Assembly (NCBI GenBank): GCA_903959965.1
Contig: CAJBZC010000055.1
Span: 1-36,941 of the forward strand
From: an uncultured bacterium
GTDB lineage: Bacteria > Bacteroidota > Bacteroidia > Chitinophagales > Chitinophagaceae
Direction of reading: 5' to 3'
DNA length: 36,941 bases
Part shown: piece by piece, positions 24,229 through 32,707 of the stretch
How the letters are laid out: every line of letters begins with the position of its first letter
Numbering within the stretch: the first letter of the stretch is position 1
Translations under genes and position numbers: made by a program
The notes under the pieces: generated by a model
Database searches by the model: none
The model's input: the letters and a program-made list of their open reading frames with translations, nothing else
What the model was told of the DNA's origin: nothing

Positions 24229-25140
24229 ATGTTCGCCATCATTCTTGGAGTAATTCTGCTCGCTATTGCAATATTTCTTCCTGCCGGTACCCAACCTACG
24301 GCGCAACGGTTGATGCCGGTTTTGCGGGTTATAGCCATTGTGTTGATTGTCCTTGGTTTGATTACGTCCAGTGTGAAGCAGATAGATGCGGGATTTGTCG
24401 GGGTAAAATCTCTCTTTGGCAAGGTGCAGTCAGACATTTTACCGAGCGGTCTGAATTTTGTGAATCCAGTGATGGATGTCCGGGAGCTGGATGTCCGGAC
24501 GCAGAATTACACCATGAGTGGCCAGCACGATGAAGGCGCTCAAACGGGTGACGATGCCATTCGGGTGTTGACGGCGGACGGTTTGGAGGTGACGATCGAC
24601 CTTTCTGTGCTGTATCGGGTCATTCCGGAGGAATCGCCTCGTCTGATCCGCGAGATCGGGGTAAATTATGAAGACAAGATCGTGCGGCCGATCACCCGTA
24701 CCCGGATCCGTGACAACGCTGTTTATTATGATGCCGTTTCCCTGTATTCGACGAAGCGGGACGAGTTTCAGGACCGGATCTTCAAGTCGATCGATCAGGA
24801 TTTCAAGAAGCGGGGTTTGTTCCTGGAGAACCTGCTGGTGCGTAACATCACCCTGCCGGGATCTGTCAAGGCCGTGATCGAGCAGAAGATCAATGCGGAG
24901 CAAGATGCCCAGAAGATGCAGTTTGTCCTGCAGAAGGAAAAGCAGGAGGCAGAGCGCAAGCGAGTCGAGGCACAGGGTATTGCTGATTACCAGCGCATTG
25001 TGAGTGAGAGCTTATCCGAGAGGCAGTTGCAATACGAGCAGATCAAGGCGATGAAGGAACTCGCGGGATCCGCCAATTCGAAGATCATAGTGATGCCCTC
25101 GAAAGGAGGCGTACCCATTATACTGGACGGAAAGCAATAA
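24229..25140 (+). CDS. Prohibitin-like SPFH-domain membrane protein
   Basis: A 303-residue protein with two N-terminal membrane helices (about 1-20 and 28-48) and an SPFH/band 7 domain: DAGFVGVKSLFGKVQSDILPSGLNFVNPV (53-81), then LEVTIDLSVLYRV, IRDNAVYYDAVSLYSTKRDEFQ and FLENLLVRNITLP. A coiled coil follows (EQKINAEQDAQKMQF...KEKQEAERKRVEAQG), ending in a short tail. These proteins form ring- or cage-like membrane scaffolds and are often linked to FtsH or to membrane microdomains. No partner gene is adjacent. No clear promoter or terminator is seen nearby. Confidence 0.9.
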   Translation: MFAIILGVILLAIAIFLPAGTQPTAQRLMPVLRVIAIVLIVLGLITSSVKQIDAGFVGVKSLFGKVQSDILPSGLNFVNPVMDVRELDVRTQNYTMSGQHDEGAQTGDDAIRVLTADGLEVTIDLSVLYRVIPEESPRLIREIGVNYEDKIVRPITRTRIRDNAVYYDAVSLYSTKRDEFQDRIFKSIDQDFKKRGLFLENLLVRNITLPGSVKAVIEQKINAEQDAQKMQFVLQKEKQEAERKRVEAQGIADYQRIVSESLSERQLQYEQIKAMKELAGSANSKIIVMPSKGGVPIILDGKQ

Positions 25141-25154
25141 GGGATGCGAGAGGC

Positions 25155-25418
25155 TCAGCGAATGAGACGCTCACGATCCTTCCACCATTTTCGGTAGAGT
25201 TTCAGCATGAGAAAGAAGCTGACCAAGAGCCAGCTGTAGAATATCGCAGAACCAAGGGAATGTCCCTCTTCGAAGAGAAAATACCGGAATCGAATGCCGA
25301 AAATTGTGTTCACCAGCATCCACACAAGAGCTGCGGACAGGCTCCAGACGATCTTTTTCAGGAAAAGGGCGACATCGGGTTCCATGGACTCTTGAATTTG
25401 TTTGTTTTGTGCAAACAA
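25155..25418 (-). CDS. Small two-helix membrane protein
   Basis: An 87-residue protein (or 76 residues from the inner Met at 25385) with two transmembrane helices (about 24-43 and 58-76) and a basic C-terminus (LYRKWWKDRERLIR). I recognise no named family. It starts 20 bases after the GH25 lysozyme gene's stop and is very likely in the same transcript. Its coding frame has no better competitor. It may assist the anchored lysozyme; that is only a contextual guess. Confidence 0.7.
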   Translation of the reverse strand: MFAQNKQIQESMEPDVALFLKKIVWSLSAALVWMLVNTIFGIRFRYFLFEEGHSLGSAIFYSWLLVSFFLMLKLYRKWWKDRERLIR

Positions 25419-25438
25419 GCTTTAACAGGGCTTGTTCA

Positions 25439-26245
25439 TCAGGGCATCAGCAATTTCCGGAATTCCGTAGAGTCTCCGCGGAAAACATTGAAATCGACCC
25501 TTGACCGGATCCCGTTGACCCTGCCCGATTCGCTGAATTGCCAGAGGCTCCAGTTCCTTCCGATGCGGGGTTGATTCCTGCGCACATAATGTGCGACCCA
25601 GAGTTCATGATCGTTGAATTCATTGCCCAACACTCTGTGATAGAAGGATGGACTGGCATAGATGATGGGCTTCACTTTGTAATGTTTCCGGATAATGTCG
25701 AGCCATTCCCTGACCCGTTTCCTGACGGTTGCAGGTGGCATTCCGCGTGTTTCTTCGACGTCCAGCACGGGTGGAAGGTCTCCGCTGGTGAGTTTCACCT
25801 GTTGAATGAAGTGTGTTGCCTGTTGTCTGGCACTTTTATCCGGCAGAAAGTAGTGGTAGGCTCCGCGACGGATTCCGTTCTGCCTGGCGCTTCGCCAGTT
25901 TCTGTCGAAACGGGGATCTTTCAATCGGATTCCTTCTGTTGCCTTGATGAATGCAAAGCCGAGTCTGACGCGTCCTTCTTGCATCTGTCGGACAGCATCC
26001 CATGCGATATGTCCCTGGTGATGTGAAACGTCTATTCCGTAAATGTTGAAATCCGTCGGGATGGAGATGCCAAAACCCGGATACCTGGTGAATCTTGCCC
26101 TCCGATCCAGGATGTAATTTCTCAACAGATATCCGAGGAAACAGAGCATGGCGGTAAATGCAACGGCCCCGAGTATTTTGATGGTAAGGCTTTTTCGATG
26201 TCTTCTGGGTGTTTTCTTCGGGTTTCCCGGTTTCCTGACTGGCAT
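25439..26245 (-). CDS. Membrane-anchored GH25 lysozyme
   Basis: A 268-residue protein with a basic N-terminus, one transmembrane helix (about 22-44) and a periplasmic GH25 domain. Muramidases of this family cut the MurNAc-GlcNAc bond of peptidoglycan. Catalytic-site features: GIDVSHHQGHIAW with Asp72, FAFIKATEG (98-106), GAYHYF, and PVLDVEE with Asp162 and Glu164. The end has LWVAHYV, WSLWQFSESG and VDFNVF, all typical. It is divergent from the radical SAM gene with about 66 bases between, and followed by a small membrane protein. Confidence 0.93.
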   Translation of the reverse strand: MPVRKPGNPKKTPRRHRKSLTIKILGAVAFTAMLCFLGYLLRNYILDRRARFTRYPGFGISIPTDFNIYGIDVSHHQGHIAWDAVRQMQEGRVRLGFAFIKATEGIRLKDPRFDRNWRSARQNGIRRGAYHYFLPDKSARQQATHFIQQVKLTSGDLPPVLDVEETRGMPPATVRKRVREWLDIIRKHYKVKPIIYASPSFYHRVLGNEFNDHELWVAHYVRRNQPRIGRNWSLWQFSESGRVNGIRSRVDFNVFRGDSTEFRKLLMP

Positions 26246-26297
26246 ATCTGCAAAGAAACATCCTATTCAATTTCGGTGCTAGCAATGGGCATTCGAT

Positions 26298-26305
26298 TAA
26301 TTTTA
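26298..26305 (+). promoter_or_regulatory. -7 box of the radical SAM gene
   Basis: TAATTTTA, one base from TAnnTTTG, lies six bases before the ATG at 26312. This favours that start over the longer frames beginning at 26198 or 26285 and would make the mRNA nearly leaderless. Confidence 0.4.
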
Positions 26306-26311
26306 CATAGT

Positions 26312-27340
26312 ATGTCATCTCTGCACCTAACCGACACCTTGAATCTGATCTCACGCATTACCCTGCGCCGGGCGTGGAATGCGTTGAAGGTATATAGCAG
26401 TTTCCAGTTAAGTCGCCTGACAGGTCGGCCGATCCAGTGGGGTTTGCCGATCTCGATCTCCTTCGAGCCCACGACTTCCTGCAACCTGCGTTGCCCTGAA
26501 TGCCCGAGCGGATTGCGGGCCTTCACCCGTCCTACGGGTATGCTGGAGCCCTCGTTCTTTCGCCGTACCATCGACGAGATCCACCGTGATCTCATCTATC
26601 TGATCTTTTATTTTCAGGGAGAGCCATACCTGAACCCGGCTTTTCTGGACATGGTCTCTTATGCTTCGGCGAAGGGTATTTATACGGCGACCTCCACGAA
26701 TGCGCATTACCTGACACCGGAAAATGCCCGGCGAACGGTCGAGAGCGGGTTGGATCGGCTGATCATTTCCATTGACGGAACTACGCAGGAGGTGTACCAG
26801 CAGTATCGGGTGGGTGGAAAATTGGATAAGGTGATCGCCGGTGCGCAGGAGATCGTCAAGTGGAAACGGGAAATGAAGAGCAAGACGCCCTTTGTGATCT
26901 TTCAGTTTCTGGTGGTGCGTCCGAATGAGCATCAGATCGAAGAGGTAGAACGGCTTGGTCGTGAGATTGGTGTGGATGCTGTCTGGTACAAGACGGCCCA
27001 GATATACGATTACGAAGAGGATCCGAACGGTTTGGTCACCACGATCAATAAATATAGTCGGTACAAGACCGGAAATGACGGTAAGCGTGTTCCCAAGAAC
27101 AAGATGGCCAACCATTGCTGGAAACTATGGCACGCGAATGTAATCACCTGGGACGGGATCGCGGTGCCATGTTGTTTCGACAAAGATGCCACGCACCGCC
27201 TCGGGGATCTGAAAGGAGCTTCATTCCGGGAGATCTGGCATGATAAGGCCTATCGGGCCTTTCGTTCGCAGTTGATGCAGGGCCGTAAAAACATCGATAT
27301 TTGTTCCAATTGCAGCGAAGGAACCAAGGTCTGGGGCTGA
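26312..27340 (+). CDS. Radical SAM/SPASM-domain protein
   Basis: A 342-residue enzyme from the ATG at 26312; longer frames would run into the divergent lysozyme gene and its promoter. The radical SAM motif is SCNLRCPEC with Cys57, Cys61 and Cys64 binding the 4Fe-4S cluster. FYFQGEPYLNP and LIISIDGTTQEVYQQYR follow, as in the AdoMet barrel. The C-terminal SPASM region has NHCWKLW, WDGIAVPCCFD and IDICSNCSEG, which bind extra clusters. SPASM enzymes modify peptides or other macromolecules, but no precursor peptide gene is visible next to it. The substrate is unknown. Confidence 0.9.
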   Translation: MSSLHLTDTLNLISRITLRRAWNALKVYSSFQLSRLTGRPIQWGLPISISFEPTTSCNLRCPECPSGLRAFTRPTGMLEPSFFRRTIDEIHRDLIYLIFYFQGEPYLNPAFLDMVSYASAKGIYTATSTNAHYLTPENARRTVESGLDRLIISIDGTTQEVYQQYRVGGKLDKVIAGAQEIVKWKREMKSKTPFVIFQFLVVRPNEHQIEEVERLGREIGVDAVWYKTAQIYDYEEDPNGLVTTINKYSRYKTGNDGKRVPKNKMANHCWKLWHANVITWDGIAVPCCFDKDATHRLGDLKGASFREIWHDKAYRAFRSQLMQGRKNIDICSNCSEGTKVWG

Positions 27341-27419
27341 ATAAAACCCAAGTGTCAGATCGCGGGATCGGAGGCTGAAGGGGAATTGGATGTATACCGG
27401 TGCTTTAAACTTGTTTATC

Positions 27420-28457
27420 ATGACAGAGCAGTTCAACAATCGCATCCGACAGGTCATCCTCCTGATCATCATTCTGGCCCTGGGATTTTTGATTGTGGAG
27501 GAGTTGTATATTTTCCTCCCTGGTTTCTTGGGTGCGGTAACGTTTTACATCATCGGCAGAAATCTTTGGTTTGATCTTACGGAGCGCCGCAAATGGGGTA
27601 AGTCGATTACGGCTACGTTATTCCTGACCGCCCTGTTCGTTTTGATCGGACTGCCCCTCTATTACGTATTCCATTTGGTTACTCCCAGGATCCATGACAT
27701 TTTCAGTCATTCCGATGAATTGCTGCAGGGGGTCAAGACATTGACTGACCGGATCACATCTATTGCGGGCTTTGAAGTGATCACCACAGATTCGATCGCC
27801 TCTATCCGCACGCGGATGAGCGGTTTCATTCCGACCTTTCTGAACAGTACAGCGAACATTCTGAGCAATATCGCGGTGATGTTCTTCGTCCTTTATTTCA
27901 TGTTCGTCAATGGTCGGGAGATGGAGCGACATCTCAACGGATACCTGCCACTGAGTCGATCGAGCATTGACGTACTGGCGGCGGAAACGATGAACAGCGT
28001 GCGTGCCAACGCCATTGGCATTCCGTTGATTTCGCTCATTCAGGGGGTTGCGGCGACGATCGGCTACATCATTTTCGGATTGAACGACTGGGGGATGTGG
28101 GGCTTTCTGACGGGTGTGTTCGCCTTTTTTCCGATCGTGGGGACGTTGGTCATCTGGGTTCCCCTGGTGATCTTTCTGTATGCCCAGGGGATGACCTGGC
28201 AGGGGACGGGTTTGTTGATCTATAGTCTGATCGTGACGGGCAATATCGATTACGTGGCGCGGATCAAGTTGATGAAGAAGATCGGAGATGTGCATCCGCT
28301 GGTGACGGTCTTCGGTGTGATCGTCGGTCTTAATCTATTCGGTTTCATGGGATTTATCTTCGGCCCACTGTTGTTCAGTTATCTGATGATCCTGATGCGG
28401 ATCTATACTTTTGAATTCGTGAATCATTCGTATCGGGATCTTCACGGAGACCGGTGA
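27420..28457 (+). CDS. AI-2E family transporter (permease)
   Basis: I prefer the ATG at 27420 over 27390 because TAAACTTG at 27406-27413 resembles a -7 box directly before it. The 345-residue membrane protein has about seven or eight helices: paired helices near 8-45 and 62-90, an extramembrane part (about 90-150, LVTPRIHDIFSHSDELLQGV), and the core with IPLISLIQGVAATIGYIIFGL, FLTGVFAFFPIVGTLVIWVPLVIFL and VIVGLNLFGFMGFIFGPLLFSYL. This is the AI-2E transporter family (TqsA/PerM type), whose substrates range from signal molecules to sodium. No direct substrate evidence here. Confidence 0.9.
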   Translation: MTEQFNNRIRQVILLIIILALGFLIVEELYIFLPGFLGAVTFYIIGRNLWFDLTERRKWGKSITATLFLTALFVLIGLPLYYVFHLVTPRIHDIFSHSDELLQGVKTLTDRITSIAGFEVITTDSIASIRTRMSGFIPTFLNSTANILSNIAVMFFVLYFMFVNGREMERHLNGYLPLSRSSIDVLAAETMNSVRANAIGIPLISLIQGVAATIGYIIFGLNDWGMWGFLTGVFAFFPIVGTLVIWVPLVIFLYAQGMTWQGTGLLIYSLIVTGNIDYVARIKLMKKIGDVHPLVTVFGVIVGLNLFGFMGFIFGPLLFSYLMILMRIYTFEFVNHSYRDLHGDR

Positions 28458-28470
28458 ATGTAGTGCATCG

Positions 28471-28478
28471 TAACTTTG
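28471..28478 (+). promoter_or_regulatory. -7 box of the GHL10 gene
   Basis: TAACTTTG matches TAnnTTTG exactly and lies four bases before the ATG at 28483, just after the previous gene's stop. A leaderless mRNA is expected if it is used. No -33 TTTG is evident, as the upstream part lies in coding sequence. Confidence 0.5.
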
Positions 28479-28482
28479 ACAT

Positions 28483-30078
28483 ATGGGTAATCATTCAACT
28501 AATGCTTTGGGCTGCGGTCTTTTGAACCGTGCCATTTGTCTCTTCGTCCTCATAACGGGGTTCCTGAGTACGGCTTTTGCACAGGATGAGGTATCCCCGC
28601 GTCATGAGTTTCGGGGGGCCTGGATCGCCACGGTAGATAATATCGACTGGCCTTCCAGAAAAGGATTGTCGAGCGCCGAGCAGCAGGCGGAATTCATCCA
28701 AATGCTTGATCTGCATCGGGCCAACGGCATGAATGCGATCATCATGCAGATCCGGCCGGCGGCGGATGCCTTTTATCCATCTTCTTATGAACCCTGGAGC
28801 GAGTGGCTGACTGGTGTGCAGGGTAAGGCGCCGGAGCCGTATTACGACCCGCTCCAGTTCATGGTCGAGGAAACGCATAAGCGGGGCATGGAGTTCCATG
28901 CGTGGCTCAATCCCTACCGTGCGGTATTCAACATCACCCGATCTTCAGTGGCCTCGGATCATATCACCCGTAAGCAGCCGGGTTGGTTTCTGGATTATGG
29001 CGACAAGCGATATTTCGATCCCGGTCAACCCGAAGCCCAGGTATTTGTCGGAAATGTCGTTTCAGATATTGTACGCAGATATGACGTGGATGCCATCCAT
29101 TTCGATGATTATTTTTATCCGTATCGGATTAGCGGAAAGGAGTTTCCGGACACTTCAACCTATCGGATCTACGGAGCCGGAATGACGCGGGATGACTGGC
29201 GCCGCAGCAATGTGGATTCCATCATCGTGCGTCTGCACCGGGTCATCAAGGAGGCCAATCCGGATTGTCGGTTCGGCATCTCCCCTTTCGGTGTTTGGAG
29301 AAACCAGGATCAGGATCCAAGGGGAAGCGCCACGAGGGCGGGTCAGACGAATTACGATGATCTCTATGCCGATATACTCCTGTGGTTGAAGAATGACTGG
29401 ATCGATTATGTGGCCCCTCAGTTGTATTGGGAGTTTACGCATCCCAATGCACCGTTCGAGCCATTGCTGGACTGGTGGAGCAAGAATTCTTTCGGCAAGC
29501 CCTGTTATATCGGTTTGGGATATTACCGGGCGGGCAGCAATACGGCCTGGAAGGATCGGACCTTGATTCCGAGGCAGTTGCAGGCCATACGACAGACACC
29601 AAATATTGGAGGGGCTATTTACTTTAGCAGCAAGTCATTCATCCGCAATCCGCTTGGTTGGAATGATACCTTGCGGACCCGGTTTTATCGCTATCCTGCC
29701 CTGGTGCCACCAGTACCGCGACTGGCGGGTATCAAGCCACTGTCACCGAGGATTGAAGCGGCGGAGTTGCAGCGCGATGACCTGATGCGGCTGACGGTGG
29801 TGGCACCGCAGGGTTTGACCGGCAAGATCCGTCAGGTAGCGGTATATGCACGCTATGGTGATGAGAAGGAAGGAGCAATGACCAAACTTATCGCCGTACA
29901 GCCTTTCGCTCAGCGGGTAGAGTTCGACATTACCTGTCCGATTGATGCGCGATTGATGCAGTATCACGTCACTTATGTTGATTCGGGTAATCGTGAGAGC
30001 GAGGCCGGCGATGGCGAAGGTTCGCGTATTCGCTTTGTTCGGGATCAACAGGGTGGCTGGCGACGGTCGGACCCTTAA
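28483..30078 (+). CDS. Secreted GHL10-type (DUF187) glycoside hydrolase
   Basis: A 531-residue protein with a signal peptide (about 1-34, ending TAFA-Q). The catalytic domain has EFRGAWIATVDNIDWPSRKG (42-61), NAIIMQIRPAADAFYPS, GMEFHAWLNPYRA, and IHFDDYFYPYR, with the conserved Asp pair, then RFGISPFGVWRN and VAPQLYWEF. This is the YngK/DUF187 family of barrel hydrolases, thought to cleave glycosidic bonds in the cell envelope. The C-terminal about 100 residues look like a beta-sandwich accessory domain. It follows the AI-2E permease gene by 25 bases but has its own promoter box. Substrate unknown. Confidence 0.9.
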   Translation: MGNHSTNALGCGLLNRAICLFVLITGFLSTAFAQDEVSPRHEFRGAWIATVDNIDWPSRKGLSSAEQQAEFIQMLDLHRANGMNAIIMQIRPAADAFYPSSYEPWSEWLTGVQGKAPEPYYDPLQFMVEETHKRGMEFHAWLNPYRAVFNITRSSVASDHITRKQPGWFLDYGDKRYFDPGQPEAQVFVGNVVSDIVRRYDVDAIHFDDYFYPYRISGKEFPDTSTYRIYGAGMTRDDWRRSNVDSIIVRLHRVIKEANPDCRFGISPFGVWRNQDQDPRGSATRAGQTNYDDLYADILLWLKNDWIDYVAPQLYWEFTHPNAPFEPLLDWWSKNSFGKPCYIGLGYYRAGSNTAWKDRTLIPRQLQAIRQTPNIGGAIYFSSKSFIRNPLGWNDTLRTRFYRYPALVPPVPRLAGIKPLSPRIEAAELQRDDLMRLTVVAPQGLTGKIRQVAVYARYGDEKEGAMTKLIAVQPFAQRVEFDITCPIDARLMQYHVTYVDSGNRESEAGDGEGSRIRFVRDQQGGWRRSDP

Positions 30079-30123
30079 TCTGGTCAGTTGGTAGCGATCT
30101 GGGGTCAATCGTGACATGATCTG

Positions 30124-30429
30124 TCATCTTCTCTTCCCTTCGAGCCTGTCGACATATTCAAGTGAGCCCAGCCTCAGGCGAACGGGAATTCCGGTCTTCT
30201 TTTCCCAGTTCCATTCCTGCCGGCAGAAGAATCCAACATTTCTGACCTGTTTGTCCGGTAGCGGGGTGTGAAATCCGATTCGGATGGGTGGCTTTTGCCA
30301 ATGGGCAGGCGTGCTATCCTTGGCCCGATATACCTGAAATGAAGGAATGGTAGTATCCGCCGGAATCACAAGTTGTCGGGTTTCCTGCGAAGGGACTGAC
30401 CAGACTGCGATGCAAATCGTGAGCCACAT
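30124..30429 (-). CDS. Small secreted hypothetical protein
   Basis: A 101-residue protein with a hydrophobic N-terminus (MWLTICIAVWSV) that looks like a short signal peptide. The C-terminal part NVGFFCRQEWNWEKKTGIPVRLRLGSLEYVDRLEGKRR is reminiscent of a small secreted family I have seen in Bacteroidota, with no known function. It has a lone Cys. It is divergent from rpoN, with the palindromic -7 box TAAATTTA between them. The frame and direction are well supported; function cannot be stated. Confidence 0.68.
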   Translation of the reverse strand: MWLTICIAVWSVPSQETRQLVIPADTTIPSFQVYRAKDSTPAHWQKPPIRIGFHTPLPDKQVRNVGFFCRQEWNWEKKTGIPVRLRLGSLEYVDRLEGKRR

Positions 30430-30448
30430 TGATTCTCCGGATTTATCG

Positions 30449-30456
30449 TAAATTTA
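30449..30456. promoter_or_regulatory. Palindromic -7 box between rpoN and the divergent secreted-protein gene
   Basis: TAAATTTA reads the same on both strands and is one base from TAnnTTTG either way. It lies 20 bases before the ATG at 30429 on the minus strand and 58 before the rpoN ATG on the plus strand. Either or both directions may use it. Confidence 0.35.
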
Positions 30457-30513
30457 GGCCTGATTTTTGATGGGAGCTCCGATTTTTTCAAACCCTGCAA
30501 TTATTCGATCCAT

Positions 30514-32013
30514 ATGGCCCTTCATCAAAGCCTACAGCAGAAGCTTCTCCAGAAGTTATCTCCTCAACAGATACAGTTGATGAAGCTGTTGCAGGTGCCT
30601 ACGGCTAACCTGGAGGAGCGGATCAAGGAGGAGCTTGAGGAGAATCCGGCATTGGAGATGTCTGAAGAGGGGGCTGTCAGTTCGGCGTCAGACGAACTTG
30701 GGGATGGGCTTGATGCGGGTGCTGAGGGGGATGATTTCGATGGTGATGAAGGTGGAGAAGATGATTACGGGAGTTTGGACCTGAGTGATTATGTGCAGGA
30801 CGAAGACGAGGTGGGGGATTATCGCTTGCGGGACGACAATCATCCTGAACTGGATGATGGGCGGGTTATACCGCACCGGGTAGAATCATCCTTCCATGAA
30901 TTGTTGTCTGAGCAGTTGGGCATGCTGAACCTGAGTGAAGAATCGCATCGCATTGCGGAGCAGATCGTCGGTAGTCTGGATGATGACGGATACCTTCGAC
31001 GGGAGACGGAATCTATTGTAGATGACCTGGCTTTCCGTCAGAACATACATACCACGGTGGCCGATACCGAGGCGCTGATCCAGGTGATACAGCAGTTCGA
31101 TCCCGCGGGCATTGCAGCCCGTGATCTTCGGGAGTGCTTGCTGTTGCAATTATACCGGCGGGTACCTTCCGGAGATGAGTATCTGCAGCAGGTGGCCATC
31201 CGGATCCTGGAAAAATATTTCGAGGAATTCACTCGTAAACATTATGAGAAGATACAGCGCTCGCTGAATCTTTCGGATGAGGGCCTGCGGGATGCCATCG
31301 CGATCATTCTGCGGCTGAATCCGAAGCCGGGTGGCCAGTTGGGGGCGGATGGGCCATCGGACACTTATCTGATTCCGGATTTTTTCATCCACAATAATGC
31401 CGGCAAGCTGGATGTGACGCTGAATGCGCGCAATGCGCCTGATCTCAGGGTCAGCGAAGGTTATCGGGAGATGTTGCGCGACTATGAGAAGGGCAGCAAG
31501 AGCGATCGTCGTCAGAAGGAGGCCGTGATGTTTATCAAGCAGAAGATCGATGCGGCCAAGTGGTTCATCGACGCCATCCGTCAGCGTCAGCAGACGCTGT
31601 TGCACACGATGGGTGCGATCCTGCAGCATCAACAGGAGTTTTTCCTGACGGGAGACGAAACAACGATGCGCCCCATGATCCTGAAGGATATCGCAGCTTC
31701 TACGGGTTTGGACATCTCCACGGTTTCGCGGGTGGCCAACAGCAAGTTTGTACAAACGGAGTTCGGTACCTATCGACTTAAGTTTTTCTTCAGCGAATCC
31801 TTGAGCACGGAAAGTGGCGAGGAGGTCTCGACCCGCGAGGTGAAGAAGATCCTGAGCGACCTGGTGGAATCTGAGAGCAAGAAAAAACCGTTGAGCGATG
31901 AGCGTTTGACGGAGTTGCTGCAGGAAAAAGGGTATAATATTGCACGTCGGACCGTCGCTAAGTACAGGGAGCAACTCAATATTCCTGTGGCGCGTCTCCG
32001 TAAATCATTGTGA
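30514..32013 (+). CDS. rpoN: RNA polymerase sigma-54 factor
   Basis: A 499-residue sigma-54. Region I starts with the glutamine-rich LHQSLQQKLLQKLSPQQIQLMKLLQVP and EELEENPALE. Region II is a very acidic spacer (about 50-120). The core-binding part has GYLRRETESI, FDPAGIAARDLRECLLLQL and LNPKPGGQL. The DNA-binding part ends with LTELLQEKGYNIARRTVAKYREQLNIP, containing the RpoN box ARRTVAKYR. It directs transcription from -24/-12 promoters and needs enhancer-binding ATPases, none of which are encoded nearby. A PAP2-like gene follows four bases after its stop. Confidence 0.97.
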   Translation: MALHQSLQQKLLQKLSPQQIQLMKLLQVPTANLEERIKEELEENPALEMSEEGAVSSASDELGDGLDAGAEGDDFDGDEGGEDDYGSLDLSDYVQDEDEVGDYRLRDDNHPELDDGRVIPHRVESSFHELLSEQLGMLNLSEESHRIAEQIVGSLDDDGYLRRETESIVDDLAFRQNIHTTVADTEALIQVIQQFDPAGIAARDLRECLLLQLYRRVPSGDEYLQQVAIRILEKYFEEFTRKHYEKIQRSLNLSDEGLRDAIAIILRLNPKPGGQLGADGPSDTYLIPDFFIHNNAGKLDVTLNARNAPDLRVSEGYREMLRDYEKGSKSDRRQKEAVMFIKQKIDAAKWFIDAIRQRQQTLLHTMGAILQHQQEFFLTGDETTMRPMILKDIAASTGLDISTVSRVANSKFVQTEFGTYRLKFFFSESLSTESGEEVSTREVKKILSDLVESESKKKPLSDERLTELLQEKGYNIARRTVAKYREQLNIPVARLRKSL

Positions 32014-32017
32014 TCGC

Positions 32018-32665
32018 ATGACTGAAGCGAGTCTTCCCGTTGTTTACCCGACCTGGCTCACGCGGCTGGCCGGATTGTTTTCCTGGCTGTTTCATCCCCT
32101 GTTTCTGGGCGTGTACATGATGTATTATATCGTGTTCGTCCATCCGGATCTGTTCCTGGCCGTCCCGGAGCGCGTCCGCATGTTCAGGTTCATCACCTTC
32201 GTGGTCAACAACCTGTTCTTTCCGTTGCTGATCGTGATGCTGATGCGTTGGCTTGGTTTCAGTAGTTCACTACAGATGCGGACGCCGCGGGAGCGCATTG
32301 TTCCATACATTGCCTCAATCACTTTCTTTTTCTGGACCTGGCATGTGTTCCGCAACCAGTCGGATTCGCCGGAAGTGTTGATCGACATGTGTCAGGGCAT
32401 GTTTTTCGCTTCAAGCGTGGCGATCGTCCTTAATAATTTTTCGTTGATCAGCATGCATGCGATCGGATTGGGCGGCCTGCTGGGCCTGATGTACAACCTG
32501 ATCGACCGGGGATTGGCGGAGTCTGCCCTGCCAATGATTATTTCGATCCTGCTGACAGGACTCGTTTCCACTTCGCGACTCATCCTGGCCAGGCATACTC
32601 CTGCGGAAATAATTCTGGGATTGCTGACGGGTTTGGTCACCCAATGGGTGGCATATCTGCTATAG
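32018..32665 (+). CDS. PAP2-like integral membrane protein
   Basis: The ATG at 32018 is chosen over a longer frame that overlaps rpoN; it lies four bases after the rpoN stop, implying one transcript. The 215-residue protein has five or six membrane helices. The end SRLILARHTPAEIILGLLTGLVTQW resembles the last motif of PAP2 phosphatases (SR, then H, then G), but the first motif (KxxxxxxRP) is not evident, so phosphatase activity is uncertain. It could be a non-catalytic relative. Bacteroidota carry this gene type near rpoN or asparaginyl-tRNA genes, from memory only. Confidence 0.75.
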   Translation: MTEASLPVVYPTWLTRLAGLFSWLFHPLFLGVYMMYYIVFVHPDLFLAVPERVRMFRFITFVVNNLFFPLLIVMLMRWLGFSSSLQMRTPRERIVPYIASITFFFWTWHVFRNQSDSPEVLIDMCQGMFFASSVAIVLNNFSLISMHAIGLGGLLGLMYNLIDRGLAESALPMIISILLTGLVSTSRLILARHTPAEIILGLLTGLVTQWVAYLL

Positions 32666-32707
32666 ACTACTCCCCGGAGGCCCAAATAATTGAAGAAGCC
32701 TGATCTA

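Noticed and set aside
30112-30126. Small hairpin TGACA-TGATC-TGTCA between the GHL10 and small secreted genes
   Set aside because: Only five base pairs and no U tract; too weak to call a terminator.
31940-32017. Longer start for the PAP2-like protein
   Set aside because: It would overlap the conserved RpoN box coding region; the ATG at 32018 lies four bases after the rpoN stop.
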